DNA of 64,000 nucleotides from Hetaerina americana (GCA_022747635.1 JAKTNV010000004.1:19468969-19532968); one strand, 5' to 3'. Positions 23,916 through 35,910 are shown, numbered from the stretch's first letter. Numbers and translations are program-made. The notes: generated from the sequence alone by a model not told the origin.

Positions 23916-24000
<85 letters not shown>
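23904..24000. repeat. (TA)n microsatellite, imperfect
   Basis: TA repeats interrupted by cac near 23917 and by tct near 23953. The maT-like transposon that follows begins immediately after it, consistent with TA target choice. Confidence 0.95.
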
Positions 24001-24002
<2 letters not shown>

Positions 24003-24870
24003 TATACAGAATTACATACTGAGTGCGGCGGTTATCTCCGAGCACATTTCAATTCGAATTTCGCGCCGGAGTTCTATTGGAGGTCGCGATTGGCGTTCAC
24101 GAAAGCTATAGGCATCTAGTAAAGTCATGAACTCAAAATGGCCGAGATGTTACGTAGAAGTGCGGAGTACAACCGAAGAGCCGCTATAATCGAAAGTGTT
24201 CGAGCTGGGCGTTTGCCCAGTGAAAAAGTTCGATTCTGCGGGAACTCCAGGTCAACTGTTTACGATATTGTGGCTAAGTATAATACTTCGGAGAAGTCTG
24301 GAGAAGGTTTCGCTAGCCCGGCGAGGAAACGTGTTTCGAGGAAACGTTCAGGCGCTGATTTCAGAGGACTTTTGCAAATTTGGAAGAGTGTCGTGAAACA
24401 GTGGATGGTAACTGTGGCCTCGGGGAGACAATATGTCTTTCAACAGGACGGTGCACCAGTTCATGCGAGTTATTTAGTCCAAAACTGGCTCTCAGATAAC
24501 ATTGACATGTTCTGGTCAAAGATCTTCTGGCCCCCGAATAGCACTTACTTGAACCCCCTCAACTATTATGTTTGGAGCGTAGTCGTGAGAGTTGCCAATA
24601 AGACGAGCCACCTTATTGTCGCATATCCACGCAGCGCTGTCGTAGCAGCATTCGCGAATATGGATAGCGCTGTTATAAAAAGTGCGTGCTATCGATTCAG
24701 GACAAGATTGGAGGCGGTCATTGCAGCTGGAGAGGGTTTCATTGACTAATTTTACTCTTGACAGATGCCACTACTTGTAGGTAAACAGATTTTCATTTGA
24801 ATTTTTTAAATATACTTGCTTTTAAACAGCAGTTTCATTTGCCCCATTTAAATGCCGTACCCTGTGGATA
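24001..24870 (+). mobile_element. maT/mariner-like transposon, internally deleted
   Basis: The element begins directly after a (TA)n array and ends near the block aaatgccgtaccctgtgg at 24850-24867. The two ends share only a weak terminal inverted repeat (tacagaattacatac against cacagggtacggcat on the opposite strand), so exact limits are uncertain. It contains a single transposase-derived frame (24138-24749). Insertion into TA is a rule of the Tc1/mariner superfamily. Confidence 0.65.
24138..24749 (+). pseudogene. Internally deleted transposase (maT-like, DD37D type)
   Basis: A 203-codon uninterrupted frame that fuses an N-terminal helix-turn-helix part (residues 10-50, AEYNRRAAIIESVRAGRLPS and STVYDIVAKYNTSEKSG) and a basic linker (62-72) to the C-terminal half of the catalytic domain. 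Residues 102-109 are QQDGAPVH, with the second catalytic Asp at 104. The third acidic position is at 142 in NPLNYYVW; relatives have NPLDYYVW, so Asp is replaced by Asn. The spacing of 37 residues fits the maT group. The region carrying the first catalytic Asp is deleted. About half of the usual 340-350 residues remain. It cannot be an active transposase, but could still bind DNA. Confidence 0.75.
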
Positions 24871-24944
24871 TAGATGTAAGGAAAATAGATATGAAAACAT
24901 GAAAGACAAACACAGGAGAGGTGAGGAGATTTCGGTGTAAACAT

Positions 24945-25025
24945 TTCCTCAACAACTCAAGTGGTTAGAGTACCGGCCCGCCGAATCGAAAGATCCGTGG
25001 TTCAAGTCCCGGTCAAGAAAATATT
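24945..25025 (+). repeat. tRNA-derived SINE head, other family
   Basis: A good A box (gtggttagagtaccgg) and B box (ggttcaagtcccggtc) with tRNA-like spacing. Flanking sequence does not fold into an acceptor stem, so this is a SINE promoter rather than a tRNA gene. It does not share its body with families 1 or 2. Confidence 0.5.
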
Positions 25026-25194
25026 TTTGCACTTATGATCTGCTCGATTTCGCCTTCCCTACCTCTCCTGTGTTTGCCTTTTAAATGTGTTGCTATCCAT
25101 TTTCCTTATTTCTCTACGAGAATGAATATTTGTTCGTCAAATGGCGGGATTTTCGTGTGTGAAGTATATGTGTGTGTGTGTATATATAGTAGTA

Positions 25195-25500
25195 GTAGTT
25201 TTGAGGGGAGGCGACCGACAGCTAAGGTCATTTGCGCCATAGGGGATGGATAGGAAAGGATGAAGGGTGGAGAGAAACCCGGCGTCGGCATTAGCCTACC
25301 CTTTACGAAAGGCGCCAAGGGGTCCACAGTTTAACGTCCCATCCGACGGACGGCGTACTCACTCAAAGTGCCCTCCACAAAGCACCTCAAGTAGGGATCG
25401 AGATACCTCTGAAAAATATTCAACACCGCCGGGATTTGAACCCGCGCCCTCAGGGTGGGAAGCCAGTACGTTAGCCCCCGCACCATCTCGATCCCCGTGT
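25195..25500 (-). repeat. tRNA-derived SINE (family 2)
   Basis: On the minus strand: head gagatggtgcgggggctaac, B box gcgggttcaaatcccggcgg, central part gatgggacgttaaactgtgg and ccgacgccgggtttctctcc, and a 3' end near cctcccctcaaaactac next to a tagtag/tatata microsatellite. The same order of blocks occurs at 27558-27860 on the plus strand. The central block resembles conserved SINE cores I know from other invertebrates, but I cannot name the family. Confidence 0.7.
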
Positions 25501-26559
25501 ATATATATGTATAATTACTATTCCGTCTATTTTCCTTACATCTATGCATTGCTTGTGTCTGCTGATAACCCCCTACAGCTGTGAAGTCGGAAGAATGGTA
25601 GTCCCCTTGTGTTTCTAGTTGAGGGGGCGGTAAAGGCGTCCGTTCTCAGTGGTAGCGATAATATTGAAGCAAACGTTAGGAAGAGTTAACATAGAGGAGG
25701 AGAGTGGTACAGTATTATTAGTCAAAGTGAATCGTGCTAATGGGTTGTCATTAGGGTATTTTTGCTCATTCAAAAGGGCGTAGAAGAAATAAAAATTCTG
25801 CATGCGAGCGGCGTTTTGAAAATTGTTTAAATGAGAAACTAAAAATATTAGCAGAATTAGGAAATGCAGTCATTTTTTATGAAATAGTTTATTTTACACG
25901 CTAATTACTCATTTATGTCACATTTATTGGGAAAAATAAAATGGCCATTCACAGGATTTCATGTTTTACTAAGAAATGTTCTTAAATCTTCCATTTTTTT
26001 TAACGTTTTTGTGTGGGGACGGCATCACTTTCAATAAGTTCTTACGTCTCGCGTTCTTTCAAGCTATTTATTTTGTTGGCACCGCAGTAACGTGTTGAAA
26101 AAAGCTGAAATGGAATGGAAAAAAAGTTGAGTGGATGTCTGCCAACATCTAACCTGTTTATCAATTTTAATGAAAACGTTAAGCATAAAATTTCGTGTTT
26201 CAAGCAAATAATTTTGAAGTTATAGTGCTTACCTGGGCCTATCAAATACGTTTAGACCTATCTAAGAAAATGTTTAAAACGTGTTCAGTAAATATCTAAG
26301 CATGCACGAGTGTTTCCATTGTAATCCTGAAGTCAATTTTTCCCGTGAAAACAATATCTACAACATGTACTTTCCCTTACACGACGTGCGGAAGAAGTAA
26401 ATGACGTGAGCATAAGACTCATGTATGACTGTTTTTAGTCATGGAAACGACTGTTATAATAACTTTTCAGCATATCTATGCAGTTGGTATGAAGAAAAAA
26501 TCGCTGAGTACTACGAGGGTGGAAATGCGTCACATTCCGAGCGTCTACCAATGAGCGAG
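25501..26559. other. Unassigned AT-rich DNA
   Basis: No gene recognised. A consensus-like 5' splice string occurs on the minus strand (gtaagc near 26229) but without a pyrimidine tract before it. Confidence 0.4.
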
Positions 26560-26965
26560 CGCTCCCTCCGTTTCCAACCGCCAACCAGATATTCGCCGAT
26601 GTACTTGCTCCATGCCCAAGCCCATCATCGCCTCCTTGGTCAACGAGCTTAGGCGACGACGGGGACGTCGTCCTCTCAATCCTCCCCTCCGCGCGATGAG
26701 GAGATGGGTCGGGACGTGGGGGCTGGCGGTCTCGGGGAGTAGGGGAGGGATGTGGTGGTCACGGATGCGTGGAGCCGTGGGGTTCGTGACAATGACGAAG
26801 TGTCACGGGAGGGAGAACTGTGTGCACCCACCCTCTCCCAACTAACGCCCCCAGGCGTTCCCCAGCGTCCTGTATCTCCTCCACCTTCCCTTCTTTCCGC
26901 CTTGTTTTCCACTGATCGCATCCCCTCCGCTCATTTCTCCCATCCCGTCGCCTCGTGGAATTAAT
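26560..26965 (+). other. GC-rich island
   Basis: Purine-rich at 26690-26760 (gtagggggagg-type runs) and C/T-rich at 26820-26950. Overlapping frames on both strands are explained by base bias. Confidence 0.35.
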
Positions 26966-27557
26966 TTAAATGCGTTTTCGTCTTCAGCAATCTTCACGCT
27001 CTTCCGACGGCGATGTCTTGGTGGTCGCACGGTCGAGTGGTTACCTTAACTTATTTTATTTTTTTTTCCATGTGCCTTTGGAACTAGTACACCATTGCTT
27101 TGTTACTACCATAATATGCATAAAAAATAAAATCGAGGAAAAAGGAATCCATTAATAAACTCCATATTTTTTGTTAACTTTTATTTGCAATTGTTCTATT
27201 AACCAGTCATAAAGAATTCGGTCACTAATTGTGAAGAAGGAAACTTACCGTCGGTTTATCGGGATATCGAATTTCACAAACATTTTTATTTTTAAAAAAT
27301 CTCTAAATTTTCTTCGCCAGAAAAAAAGACCAAGGACGATCAACATATGTACGGTTTATGCTAATTTTTCTGTATTTTTTGATGGAGAAAATTATTTGAT
27401 ATAAAGTTTACCGTTAAATTGGGTGATAGTTTTAAATTACGTGACTATGCAACGTGTTCAAATATGGCATTCCTGATCATGACTTATCATTCAGAAGTAC
27501 TTCGGAGCTCAATCATGAAACATCTGCCGTTTGAAATCGGTTCAGAAAGTAATGAAT
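26966..27557. other. Unassigned DNA
   Basis: A tRNA-Ser-like string, cgcacggtcgagtggttacc, at 27025-27045 could be a truncated A box; no B box follows. Otherwise AT-rich and featureless. Confidence 0.35.
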
Positions 27558-27860
27558 TTGGTGGGGATTGGGTCGTGCTCGTATACTGGCTTCCCACCCG
27601 AGGTGCCGAGTTTGAATCCTGGCGGTGGCAGAATTTTTCAGATATGCCCTGATCCCTACCTGGGGTATTAACTGGGGTACGCCTTCTGTCGGAGGGGATG
27701 TTAAATTGTGGAACGTTTGAAACCCTTCGTTTAGAGTAAACTAATACTGACACCGGGTTTCTCTCAGCTTCTCTCCCACTCCCTGAAAGCCTTAGATCTA
27801 CCAAATTATCCACCTATCCCTAACAGGGCATATGACATCAGCTGTTGGTCGCTTTCCCTT
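27558..27860 (+). repeat. tRNA-derived SINE (family 2)
   Basis: Shares with 25195-25500 the head (tactggcttcccacccgagg), a decayed B box (cgagtttgaatcctggcgg), the central ggatgttaaattgtggaac and gacaccgggtttctctcagc. It is clearly more diverged or from another subfamily, with extra sequence before its 3' end at ggtcgctttccct. Confidence 0.7.
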
Positions 27861-29099
27861 GATAGCTGCGGCAAACAAGCCTTAATAAATTTAGCGTCCG
27901 AGATTCCAGTTTTAAATTCTGCCCGCTAAGAAACGTAAAGTTAGCCATCATTGCAAACAGGAGGCCATGTCATTTAGTCAGTGCGTTCTGCGTGCAAGAA
28001 TTTCATGAAACCAGATCTGTTTTTTAGAGTAAAGTGATAGTTTTAGAGAATGCACGTCCTTGGTACGAGCGTTTTCTTGCCGTGGGCTGTGTATTCACTG
28101 GCAGACACCATCCATGGAAACATTTATCTACCCGGTATTTCATCAGTATCCCGCGAAGTCCCTCTGAATAAGGAAATGCCGAAATCAAAACAAATTTAAC
28201 CTTACTCTAGTCTTTTCCTTGTGGTCTTGCTTTTTCGTTGTAAAGAACGCTGAATTAGTAAGATGACTTGACTCGCATTCTGTTCATTTCAAATCCGTGA
28301 CATATTCCTATCGTAATTTTCGACTATGTCCTTCTTGAGGGTTAAAGTTAAAAATACCCATGGACTTGGCAGAATTTGCTCTCATTGTGGATTCATATGT
28401 GTTTATAACTATTCTCTGAGAGAATTGTTGGGATTTTGTCCGATATCTCCTAAAATATAATGAGTGAGAGGGCTTTTGCTATGTCATGCTAAGTCCTCAT
28501 CTGCTGAACAAGTGATTTAAACCGTTCTTATTTTTCGTGAATTTTCATTGACGGATAATGAATCAGGTTTTATTCCTCGTAACTCTTTTGGAAATTCTAC
28601 CTACTCCTTGTTTTTGTATAATTCCATTAAAATGGGAGTGGTACATTTCACATTTTCATTACTCCGAACCGACACTTAACCGGTGGAATGATGGAAAATT
28701 TCATCCGTTTACGCCTTATATTAAGATTTAATCTTTAAGAGGACCAGTCTGCGGAAAATCCTTTCAAAAACATCTAACCCTTCACTTCAACTTCATGTGT
28801 AAATCAGTTAGGCGGTGATGTAGTGAATTGGAGGTAGTGCACTTAGAATTAGGTAATCGTAAGGTTTATAGCGTAGTGAATGATTATGGAGTTGCGAGCC
28901 CTTGCTTAAACACGACAGTATCTCGTTATTTTACTCCTTAGTTAAGATCTTCAGTTATTTCCAAAATATACCATGTTGGAGCATCGAGTCATTAACGAAA
29001 GGGATCAAGGTGTACCTCCCGTCGTTTTATGCTCCATGAATTTTTATGAGCTAGGCTTTTCAGTTATTCACAAATTAATTCAAAGCCAGCCCCTTCACG
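27861..29099. other. Unassigned AT-rich DNA
   Basis: Nothing recognised on either strand. Confidence 0.4.
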
Positions 29100-29590
29100 A
29101 CGGAGGGTAGAAGGAAATAAATGTCACGGGAAAGGTCTCTTACGTTCCCCTCTGTTCCGTTCCCGTCTCAATCGAGGGAGAGACGGAACAAGCAGCAATC
29201 CCTGTCCGCAACTCGCCATCCTATCAACCTCTCCTTACCCTGGCGTTTAATAAGCGCCCTTCCATTCCGAGAGTTGCGGTTTCCGGTAAGCGTTCCTGCC
29301 GCCTCCGTTCTTCTTGGACAGTGTTAGAAAACTTCGCCGAGACCACCGTTTCTTTTGCCTTTCTTGTGCCCTGTCACTCGTCTCTATCTCTCCCCTCACC
29401 GTTTGCCCTCTTCCACCTAGATACAAGCACCTGGTAAAGGGATGAATATAAAAGAGAGGTTCTTCGTCTCTCTTGCCGCCTTCTCCAAGTTTCATCAAGG
29501 GACTTAACCACGGGCACTCGCCAAGCCCTTGCCCAACCCTCTTTATTTCTCCTCTTTAAGTCCCCGGTCTGGACGCGAGACGTAAATTTC
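29100..29590 (+). other. GC-rich pyrimidine island
   Basis: Long C/T-rich runs on the plus strand (tctctatctctcccctcacc and similar) with interspersed CpG. Open frames of 68-83 codons on both strands have no known features. Confidence 0.35.
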
Positions 29591-30463
29591 TTCACCGAGT
29601 CCCACGAATCTCGCCAGGATGTTGGTTTCGGATTAATGTCTTTGCGTCTTGAACTTTATTCGCCAAGTGTAATATGCACTTAGCGAATAACTTAACATAT
29701 TTGCTTGCTGTTTCGAATCCGTAGTTTAAACGTGATTTTATTCTAGCGTAGAGTTGAAAATAACCTGTATTTAACCTATATTCTTTTAGGTTTCTCCTAA
29801 TTATTTATTTTTCATTTGTTCTTAGATGTTAGTAATTCTATTGGTTTCCCTTGAGCGGATTTTTTCTAATTTGCTTTGGTGGAAAGATGCCGCGGTAGGC
29901 AGTATGTAAGTGCCATTTTCACCATTTTCTCTTTGTAGTCTACACACCTGAAACTGATAGGGGCGTTTTAAGAAATGGATTATAAAACATATCGGTCCGG
30001 AAGCAAGGGCAATGGGGGTATCGCTTTTGGGGGCAATGGGGGATTCTTATCGATTGGTGTTATAATGAATACATTTTCGTCAAAATCCAATAATTTGATT
30101 ACGTCCCGATGAAACTGTAAGAAACATTCGACAATTGCTCAAATCTTCCGATGGAAATGAAGAGTATAGATAAACAAAATGTCAGATTTTATGCTTTTAT
30201 CAGTAGATAGCATCGTTGTACACGCATCCTTCGGACTCTGTGGTTTCTCTTTGATTATTTTCTTAGAATTCTGCTCTGGTTTATTATAATTGATTGAATA
30301 TTATATAAACGACTACTTACTCATATCTGTCGCTTTTTGAAAATACTTGTGCTACTGATGGCAAAGTGTACACCTTGTTTGTTCCGATTATTGGGATTTA
30401 TTTTCATGAACTAAAGTTCAACTATTTAACATGTTCAGGGAAGGTGGCATGAAGCGATTGAAG
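29591..30463. other. Unassigned AT-rich DNA
   Basis: Contains a small hairpin at 29659-29688 (ttcgccaagtg/cacttagcgaa, one mismatch). No gene recognised. Confidence 0.4.
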
Positions 30464-30505
30464 TTTCCACGACCAAGGTGGCATAAACAACCTTGGTTGT
30501 GGAAA
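30464..30505 (+). repeat. Stem-loop with 16-bp arms
   Basis: Arms tttccacgaccaaggt and accttggttgtggaaa pair with one G-U type mismatch around a 10-nt loop (ggcataaaca). Pairing may extend weakly outward (cgattga with tcattgcg). The size is at the lower limit for a microRNA precursor; it may equally be a relic of an inverted-repeat transposon. Confidence 0.5.
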
Positions 30506-33225
30506 TCATTGCGTGAAACTAAGGAATTGCGTATTTTTTTTAATCCCTCTTCTTCAATAATGGAGGAATTGCACGAAGTGAAGCCTCTAACCGTGCGTTC
30601 CATCATCATCATCTACAAGTTCATTTCAGTGTTTAGATGCAAAGAAGTCTTCATATCATCCTTCATTCTGCGGGATGTAGGCACTTAATGATTTTCTTTT
30701 ACCGCGAAAGATGCCTGCGGTGATTTAGGTAAGGGTTTGCGTTGCCACATAATATGTAGTGGGCTTGAGATAGAGCAGTGTACGCAAGAATTACCTCAAA
30801 TTGCTTTAATCTCCCGCAATACGTATTATTTTATTGTTCGAAATACATTTTGTATTCATTCAGCTTCACAGAATTAATCGAACAAAGAATTGCCTATGTA
30901 TATTTTGCGCACGTTCCCTCCGTCCGGTTGGGTTGTTTTCAGCTCACCTTCCGGCGCTGTTGCCCTAACCCAATCCATTACCCATAGCTTGGTCGTTTCT
31001 CATTATTCGTATCATGCCCAGAAGATTTGTGATATTTTCGCAACGCTTGAGTGTAATTTTCGTTACACCTTGAGGCGGCGCCGGTACCTAATCTCACCGA
31101 TTGAGTCGTTCGGGAGCAGGTTTCTGAATTTTCTCCCTAACTTGCGAAGTGTGCCGTGGGTGTTTTGGTGTTAACTGAAACCAAGTAGAAACTTGGTAAA
31201 TCGCTGAATTATTTTTTGGATCGGTAACAAAGCCACCAGGCTGTGCAGCGGTTTTGACAGTCCTCAGGCGGAGGTCTGAGATTACTCTCAAGGAAGGATC
31301 AGCCGCTCGTGTGTCAAGTAACACGGATATTATATTTAGTTGGAATGAATTTTAGTTTATAAAATCCCTGACCATAGACCAGTGAGAAGAGACGTTCCTT
31401 AGAGCGAAGTGAAAAGGTTAACGTGTGATAATTGCATTTTTGAGTATTCTCAGCGCTTGATTTTTTTATTTTTCTTCTCATTTAGAATATTACATTAAAC
31501 CTTACTTGCCTTCCTACGGTTAACAATTGCAGCTTTCACCGGAACAGTTACATAGAGAATCAGCAATCGTCTTTCAGCCCGAATGATGTTTCATTACGTG
31601 ATCTGGTGGATTTTGGACGGCTTATTTTAACACCATGCCACCAACTGAAATTCTTGTTGAGCACAATTGGTTGTGACTTTTTCCAACAATTCGTTGTGAC
31701 AAAAATGGAAGACGCGTACCTGTGCTAACAAAATGAGACAGATCGTGTGCAGTAGATAACAGTAATGCATTCATTAGTGCGGCTATGGTTGAAATATGAA
31801 TCAGGTATTTAAAGGTATGAAATAATGCATTAAAATGAATTGGGAGTATTACAAATTATATTACTTGCGGCACGCTTTCGACCTGATTTCGGGGGTGCCA
31901 TGCGGTCGTATTGGGAAATGCGATAGTTTCATAGCCTTTTCTTCATCACCGCGAGGCCTAAATCTTATAATGATCAAAAACACGAAAGATTAAATCAAGG
32001 AAAATGAGTTATGACATAAAAAATATTACGGGAGGAGATATTTCATGCATTTGTTCTGTGTCGCCGTCCTCAGTTTAAACGAGGTTACACTGTCGTGTCC
32101 CACGCCCACGCCCCTGCCTCCTCGTTTTCCGAGCGCTTCCCGAGCTAACATGCTTTCGTAATCACTGGTCCAGCATATCTCATCCCGCTGGAGAAAGTTC
32201 TTGGAGCAGCATTTCCCTCTCAGGCAAATAATAAAAAACCGCACAGCACGCGAGGGAGACATTTTCGAGTTTTTCCTCCCATTTTTCCACAAAATTAACA
32301 TCATGTGCACTGAATTAGAGTGATCTCAGCACACCCTGTAAAAGGCAGCGGATCCTATATAGAACTTCTCCATCATTCACAGCAATTATAAAATAAAATG
32401 ATCTCGCTCATGCACCCGGCTAGACCTGGCGTGTCCAATTTGATACACCAGGGGGTAAATGGATTTTGTGTTCGTATTAAATTGTTACGTGCGTGTTGTT
32501 GCGCGGACCGTGTAGCAGCGCGCGGCCTGTTGGCGGCGAAGTTGACGGGGGAACTACTTTTAAAAGGAGATACCACTCCACCCGGTGGTTGTATTTCTCG
32601 TTGCCTGATGCCGTAGTTAATGTCTTTGAGCGTCGTATTTATTCTGATTTAAAAGTCCTCACCGCCGTTGTCACAATGTAACTTGCAGTCGTGATTTCAG
32701 TCACGGGATTCACTTTTTGTTGTTCATAGCTTCCCTCGTACCCATTATTCCAAGAATTTAAGATGGCGATTTTTCACAGCCATGAAAAGAAGGTATTACT
32801 TTTTTTTGTGCGCCTCTAAGTGATTCTTTTCAATGGCGGCTCAACACGGAATGGGCGTTCTTTCGGAGATTTCAGTTGTCTGGAACGGCAGACCCGTCTC
32901 TTTCCGGTCGATCGTTCGCTGCTAATGGATCTGCCTCAGAATCACTTAAAAGCCTGAAGTAATTTCTTGGCGAATATTTTTCCTCTCATTTATTTTGATG
33001 GTACCCTACTCGGATTAACATTTTCTGAAATACCCTGCAATATCAGTCTTCCGTTGGTCGATGCTCTTCCACTCATTCATGGCCATTGCTCGATAGAGTG
33101 CTCCCCATCCCTGGGTAAATGCATATGGATCCGTTCTAGCAAATTGGAGTTGGCATCAGGTGCAAGGGCTGTGAAGGTCGTTTCCATCTATTGAACGAAG
33201 TGGGTTCCGAACTGCTCTACCTGAG
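30506..33225. other. Unassigned DNA
   Basis: A 76-codon minus-strand frame at 31094-31324 has normal-looking composition but no recognised domain. A G/C-rich block near 32400-32590 contains the stem-loop cctggcgtgt...acaccagg. No convincing gene. Confidence 0.35.
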
Positions 33226-33263
33226 CTTTACCAAACCGACCTTCGGGTTGATTACTGTGTTAA
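33226..33263 (+). repeat. SINE family 1, 3'-end fragment
   Basis: Only the family 3' end is present: accaaaccgaccttcgggtt followed by gattactgtgt. The head and body are missing, so it is a 5'-truncated copy. Confidence 0.75.
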
Positions 33264-33639
33264 TGATTTTTATGTAATCATTTAAATGAAATGCACATTA
33301 AGTGGAGCAACTTTTTTTAAATGAAGGGGTAACTATAGTTTTCATATTATTCCAAATTAAAAATAATATTTAATATTTGTATTAACAATACTTTTTGTTA
33401 AAATTTTCACTTCAGCTACTCGATGTATACTTTAAGTATTTTTGTTCAGCAAAATTACAGTGGACTTCCAACCGGTACGGTCAATTAATCAGTTATATTA
33501 TTTGTGGTATATTAATTTCCTTTTCATAAAAATATTTGTAGATATTGTGAGTGCAAAGCATTTTATTCATTGAAAGGATGTATTAATCATTTTCCATTGA
33601 TTATTTAAGGTAGTCTACTTAAAGGCGTAGGTTTTGGAC
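33264..33639. other. Unassigned AT-rich DNA
   Basis: Very AT-rich; nothing recognised. Confidence 0.4.
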
Positions 33640-34712
33640 GAACACGTACGCCTATTATCTTTACCTTATCGCGAGAACATCAACTTTTTTTACCACACAT
33701 TTACCTTCCTCATTTTTTCTTGACTTCTGGCTGCCTTCATGATGTACAGAAAGTCTATCCTCTTCCTCCTCCCCTCGTTAACAGCATTCTCTCTCGTATC
33801 ACTGCCTTCAGTATTCAACTACCTTTCATTATCACCACCAGCCCACTTTCTTAGCCTTTTTCGGATTTACCTGAAAACTTCCTATCCTTGACCGCCCCGT
33901 TTAAAACCGGAGCATTTTTCTTATCCTCCGTCCAACTTATTCTTTACATTTTCTGATGCACGCGCATCTCAAGAGCCCCGATTGTACTATCATCCTTTTG
34001 CCTAAAAGACCCAGTTTTATATACAAAAGGGGTTACGCTACGTATTAATGCCCTTTCTAATCTTTTATTTTATCATTTCACTCAGTGAATCTCTCATCAA
34101 TTCTCTCTTCTTGTGAATGATCCTTTCGCTACGCAATTCGTCTCCCGAAGTCCGAATTACCGCATGTCCATTTTCATCTAAAATACTGCCCAAATTCATG
34201 AACTACCTATCCTCCAGTTTATACCCTCCTACTTAAATTTTGATCGTATTCCTACTTCTCGATTATCTCATTACTTTCATTTTCTTGTGATTAATCTTCA
34301 TCCCAAACCTCTCGCAAATGTCTTTTAAAACACTCGTATGCATATGTATAACTGCAATCCCTTGGCTGTCGGGCTCGCTTGATCATTTACAAACCTGACT
34401 TAATCTCGTCACCTCCCACTTTTATTTGCAGCTCTAGCCGTTCCCATGCCACCATTCGTATTTTCTCAACATATGTCTCAGGAAGTTACGAACAGGCCAC
34501 CCTACCTCACTCCGCTACCCATCTCGCTTCTCCCTCTGCTACCCTTACCCATGCCGTTTGATTCATGTATAAGTGCCGATTACGTTGCCTATTCCTCCGA
34601 TGTACTTTCATATTCCACTATACCTATATTTCAATTAACTACACCCCCTTTACACCTTCGAACGCCTTATCAAAAGCCACGAAACTCACAAAGGCATTCT
34701 CATGATATTCTC
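33640..34712 (-). mobile_element. LINE relic with reverse-transcriptase fragments
   Basis: On the minus strand, interrupted frames read EFRGFW, GVR-GGLFVTS (remains of GVRQGC..SP), VRFVNDQA in place of the catalytic YADD-type box, ERFG-RLITRK-K (relatives: GMKINIKKTKV), then a glycine-rich LEDR block and the C-terminal region. Many stops and frameshifts; the active-site acids are lost (FVND). The LINE relic ends where a family 1 SINE begins at about 34714. Long plus-strand frames such as 34446-34820 are antisense shadows. Confidence 0.7.
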
Positions 34713-34713
34713 A

Positions 34714-34919
34714 TTACGGCGTGTGAAATACACACATCAGGGTATGGGGGCCAGTTCCTTTCCCAGTGGCGGTTATGGTTTCCTAGGAAGATATGGTACC
34801 CGAAAAATCACATAGCTTAGGTGTAGTTAAGGGTGCTCAGAGAGGTTTGCCCTGCAATCGAACACGGTTCCTCCGGTCAGTAGTCCAGTATCCTGGCCCT
34901 GGACTAACGCAACCCACTA
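34714..34919 (-). repeat. tRNA-derived SINE (family 1)
   Basis: Minus-strand copy lacking the last part of the 3' end. Recognisable blocks on the plus strand: cggcgtgtgaaatacacaca, gcggttatggtttcctagga, ggtacccgaaaaatcacata and a damaged B box (caatcgaacacgg). Lies directly next to the LINE relic. Confidence 0.8.
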
Positions 34920-35599
34920 GATGTAGATATATAGGGAAAAACGGTTTACGTTTCCCTGCAGTTTGCCGGAGAGAGAGAAGGAAGGAAAACAGAAACGCTC
35001 CATAGCTTGGGGGAATGAAAAACCTCGTTCGGGAGATCGGAAGGATAGAAAAAGCTTACGCAGGACATATTTGGAAGTAGCGGGGTGTCCAAGACTGCAA
35101 TTGGAGTGAGAACGAATGGTAAAGGGTTATGATGAAGGAATAGTGTACTCTTTGAACCAGATAACTATATGATCCGAAGAAGAGAAGAGTGGACATATGA
35201 AGGTTTTTGCATTGTTCAGGAGCATAATTCCAGTCAATGAATGTGTGAATTGGTTTTCTGGGACCGAACAAAACTAATTTTCACACGGTTGGTCACCTGC
35301 AATACGGGTATCAACAAATTCCATGTGAAAATGTATGAAAGAACGTTCACTGCAGCTGGGGCCGAGAGACACATATCGGAGGGGTTATCTCACGTGTTCA
35401 AGGGGGCTTATCGTCCTCCCACTTCCGATTTTTAGCAGATTAACGCCGTGCCCGAGTGTTCTCCTCATTTGAATGATCCTCTTAAGAATGCTTTGGGTTT
35501 GTTTTGAGGGTCAAGTGCTCGACCCATTATCCTCGTTATTCCTTCATTTCTCATGGTCTAATCATGAGCGAAGCCAAATTTCGGCGACCCTATCTAATC
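34920..35599. other. Unassigned DNA
   Basis: Purine-rich near 34970-35060 (gagagagaaggaaggaaaac). No gene recognised. Confidence 0.4.
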
Positions 35600-35910
35600 G
35601 ACGCCAATTCACCCTCACAAACCTGCCCCGATTCCCGCGGGGATGCCTGAGCAATTTCTCGCTCCATTTCGCCTCGTCGTCCGTCGCCCGCGGTGTTGAT
35701 CATCGCACACCCTGACCGTCCCACGTCCTCTCTCTGGTCCGCCCGTCCCGTCGAAGGCCAGTGGCCGCCTAGTAGGTGCGCACCGCTCCCAGCATTACCC
35801 ACCGTCCATACCCCTCCGGTTCCCTTGAATGGTGCGGACTCCCGCTGGCGTGCAAGGAGAGAGTTGAGTCAGCCGGTGCGGCCCCCATTGTTGGGAGGAC
35901 TGACACGCGC
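35600..35910 (+). other. GC-rich pyrimidine island
   Basis: CpG-bearing, C-rich plus strand (cgtcgtccgtcgcccgcggt). Overlapped by a 128-codon plus frame (35693-36079) and a 147-codon minus frame (35795-36238). Neither shows a known domain; the minus frame is the longest frame outside C/T runs and transposons, and is a low-confidence coding candidate. Confidence 0.3.

Noticed and set aside
23388..24119. Frames encoding long Ile-Tyr repeats
   Set aside because: Translations of (TA)n microsatellites, not proteins.
24961..25020. Possible tRNA gene
   Set aside because: A and B boxes are good but no acceptor stem can be formed; it is a SINE head.
34446..34820. 124-codon plus-strand frame
   Set aside because: Antisense to the minus-strand LINE relic and running into a SINE.
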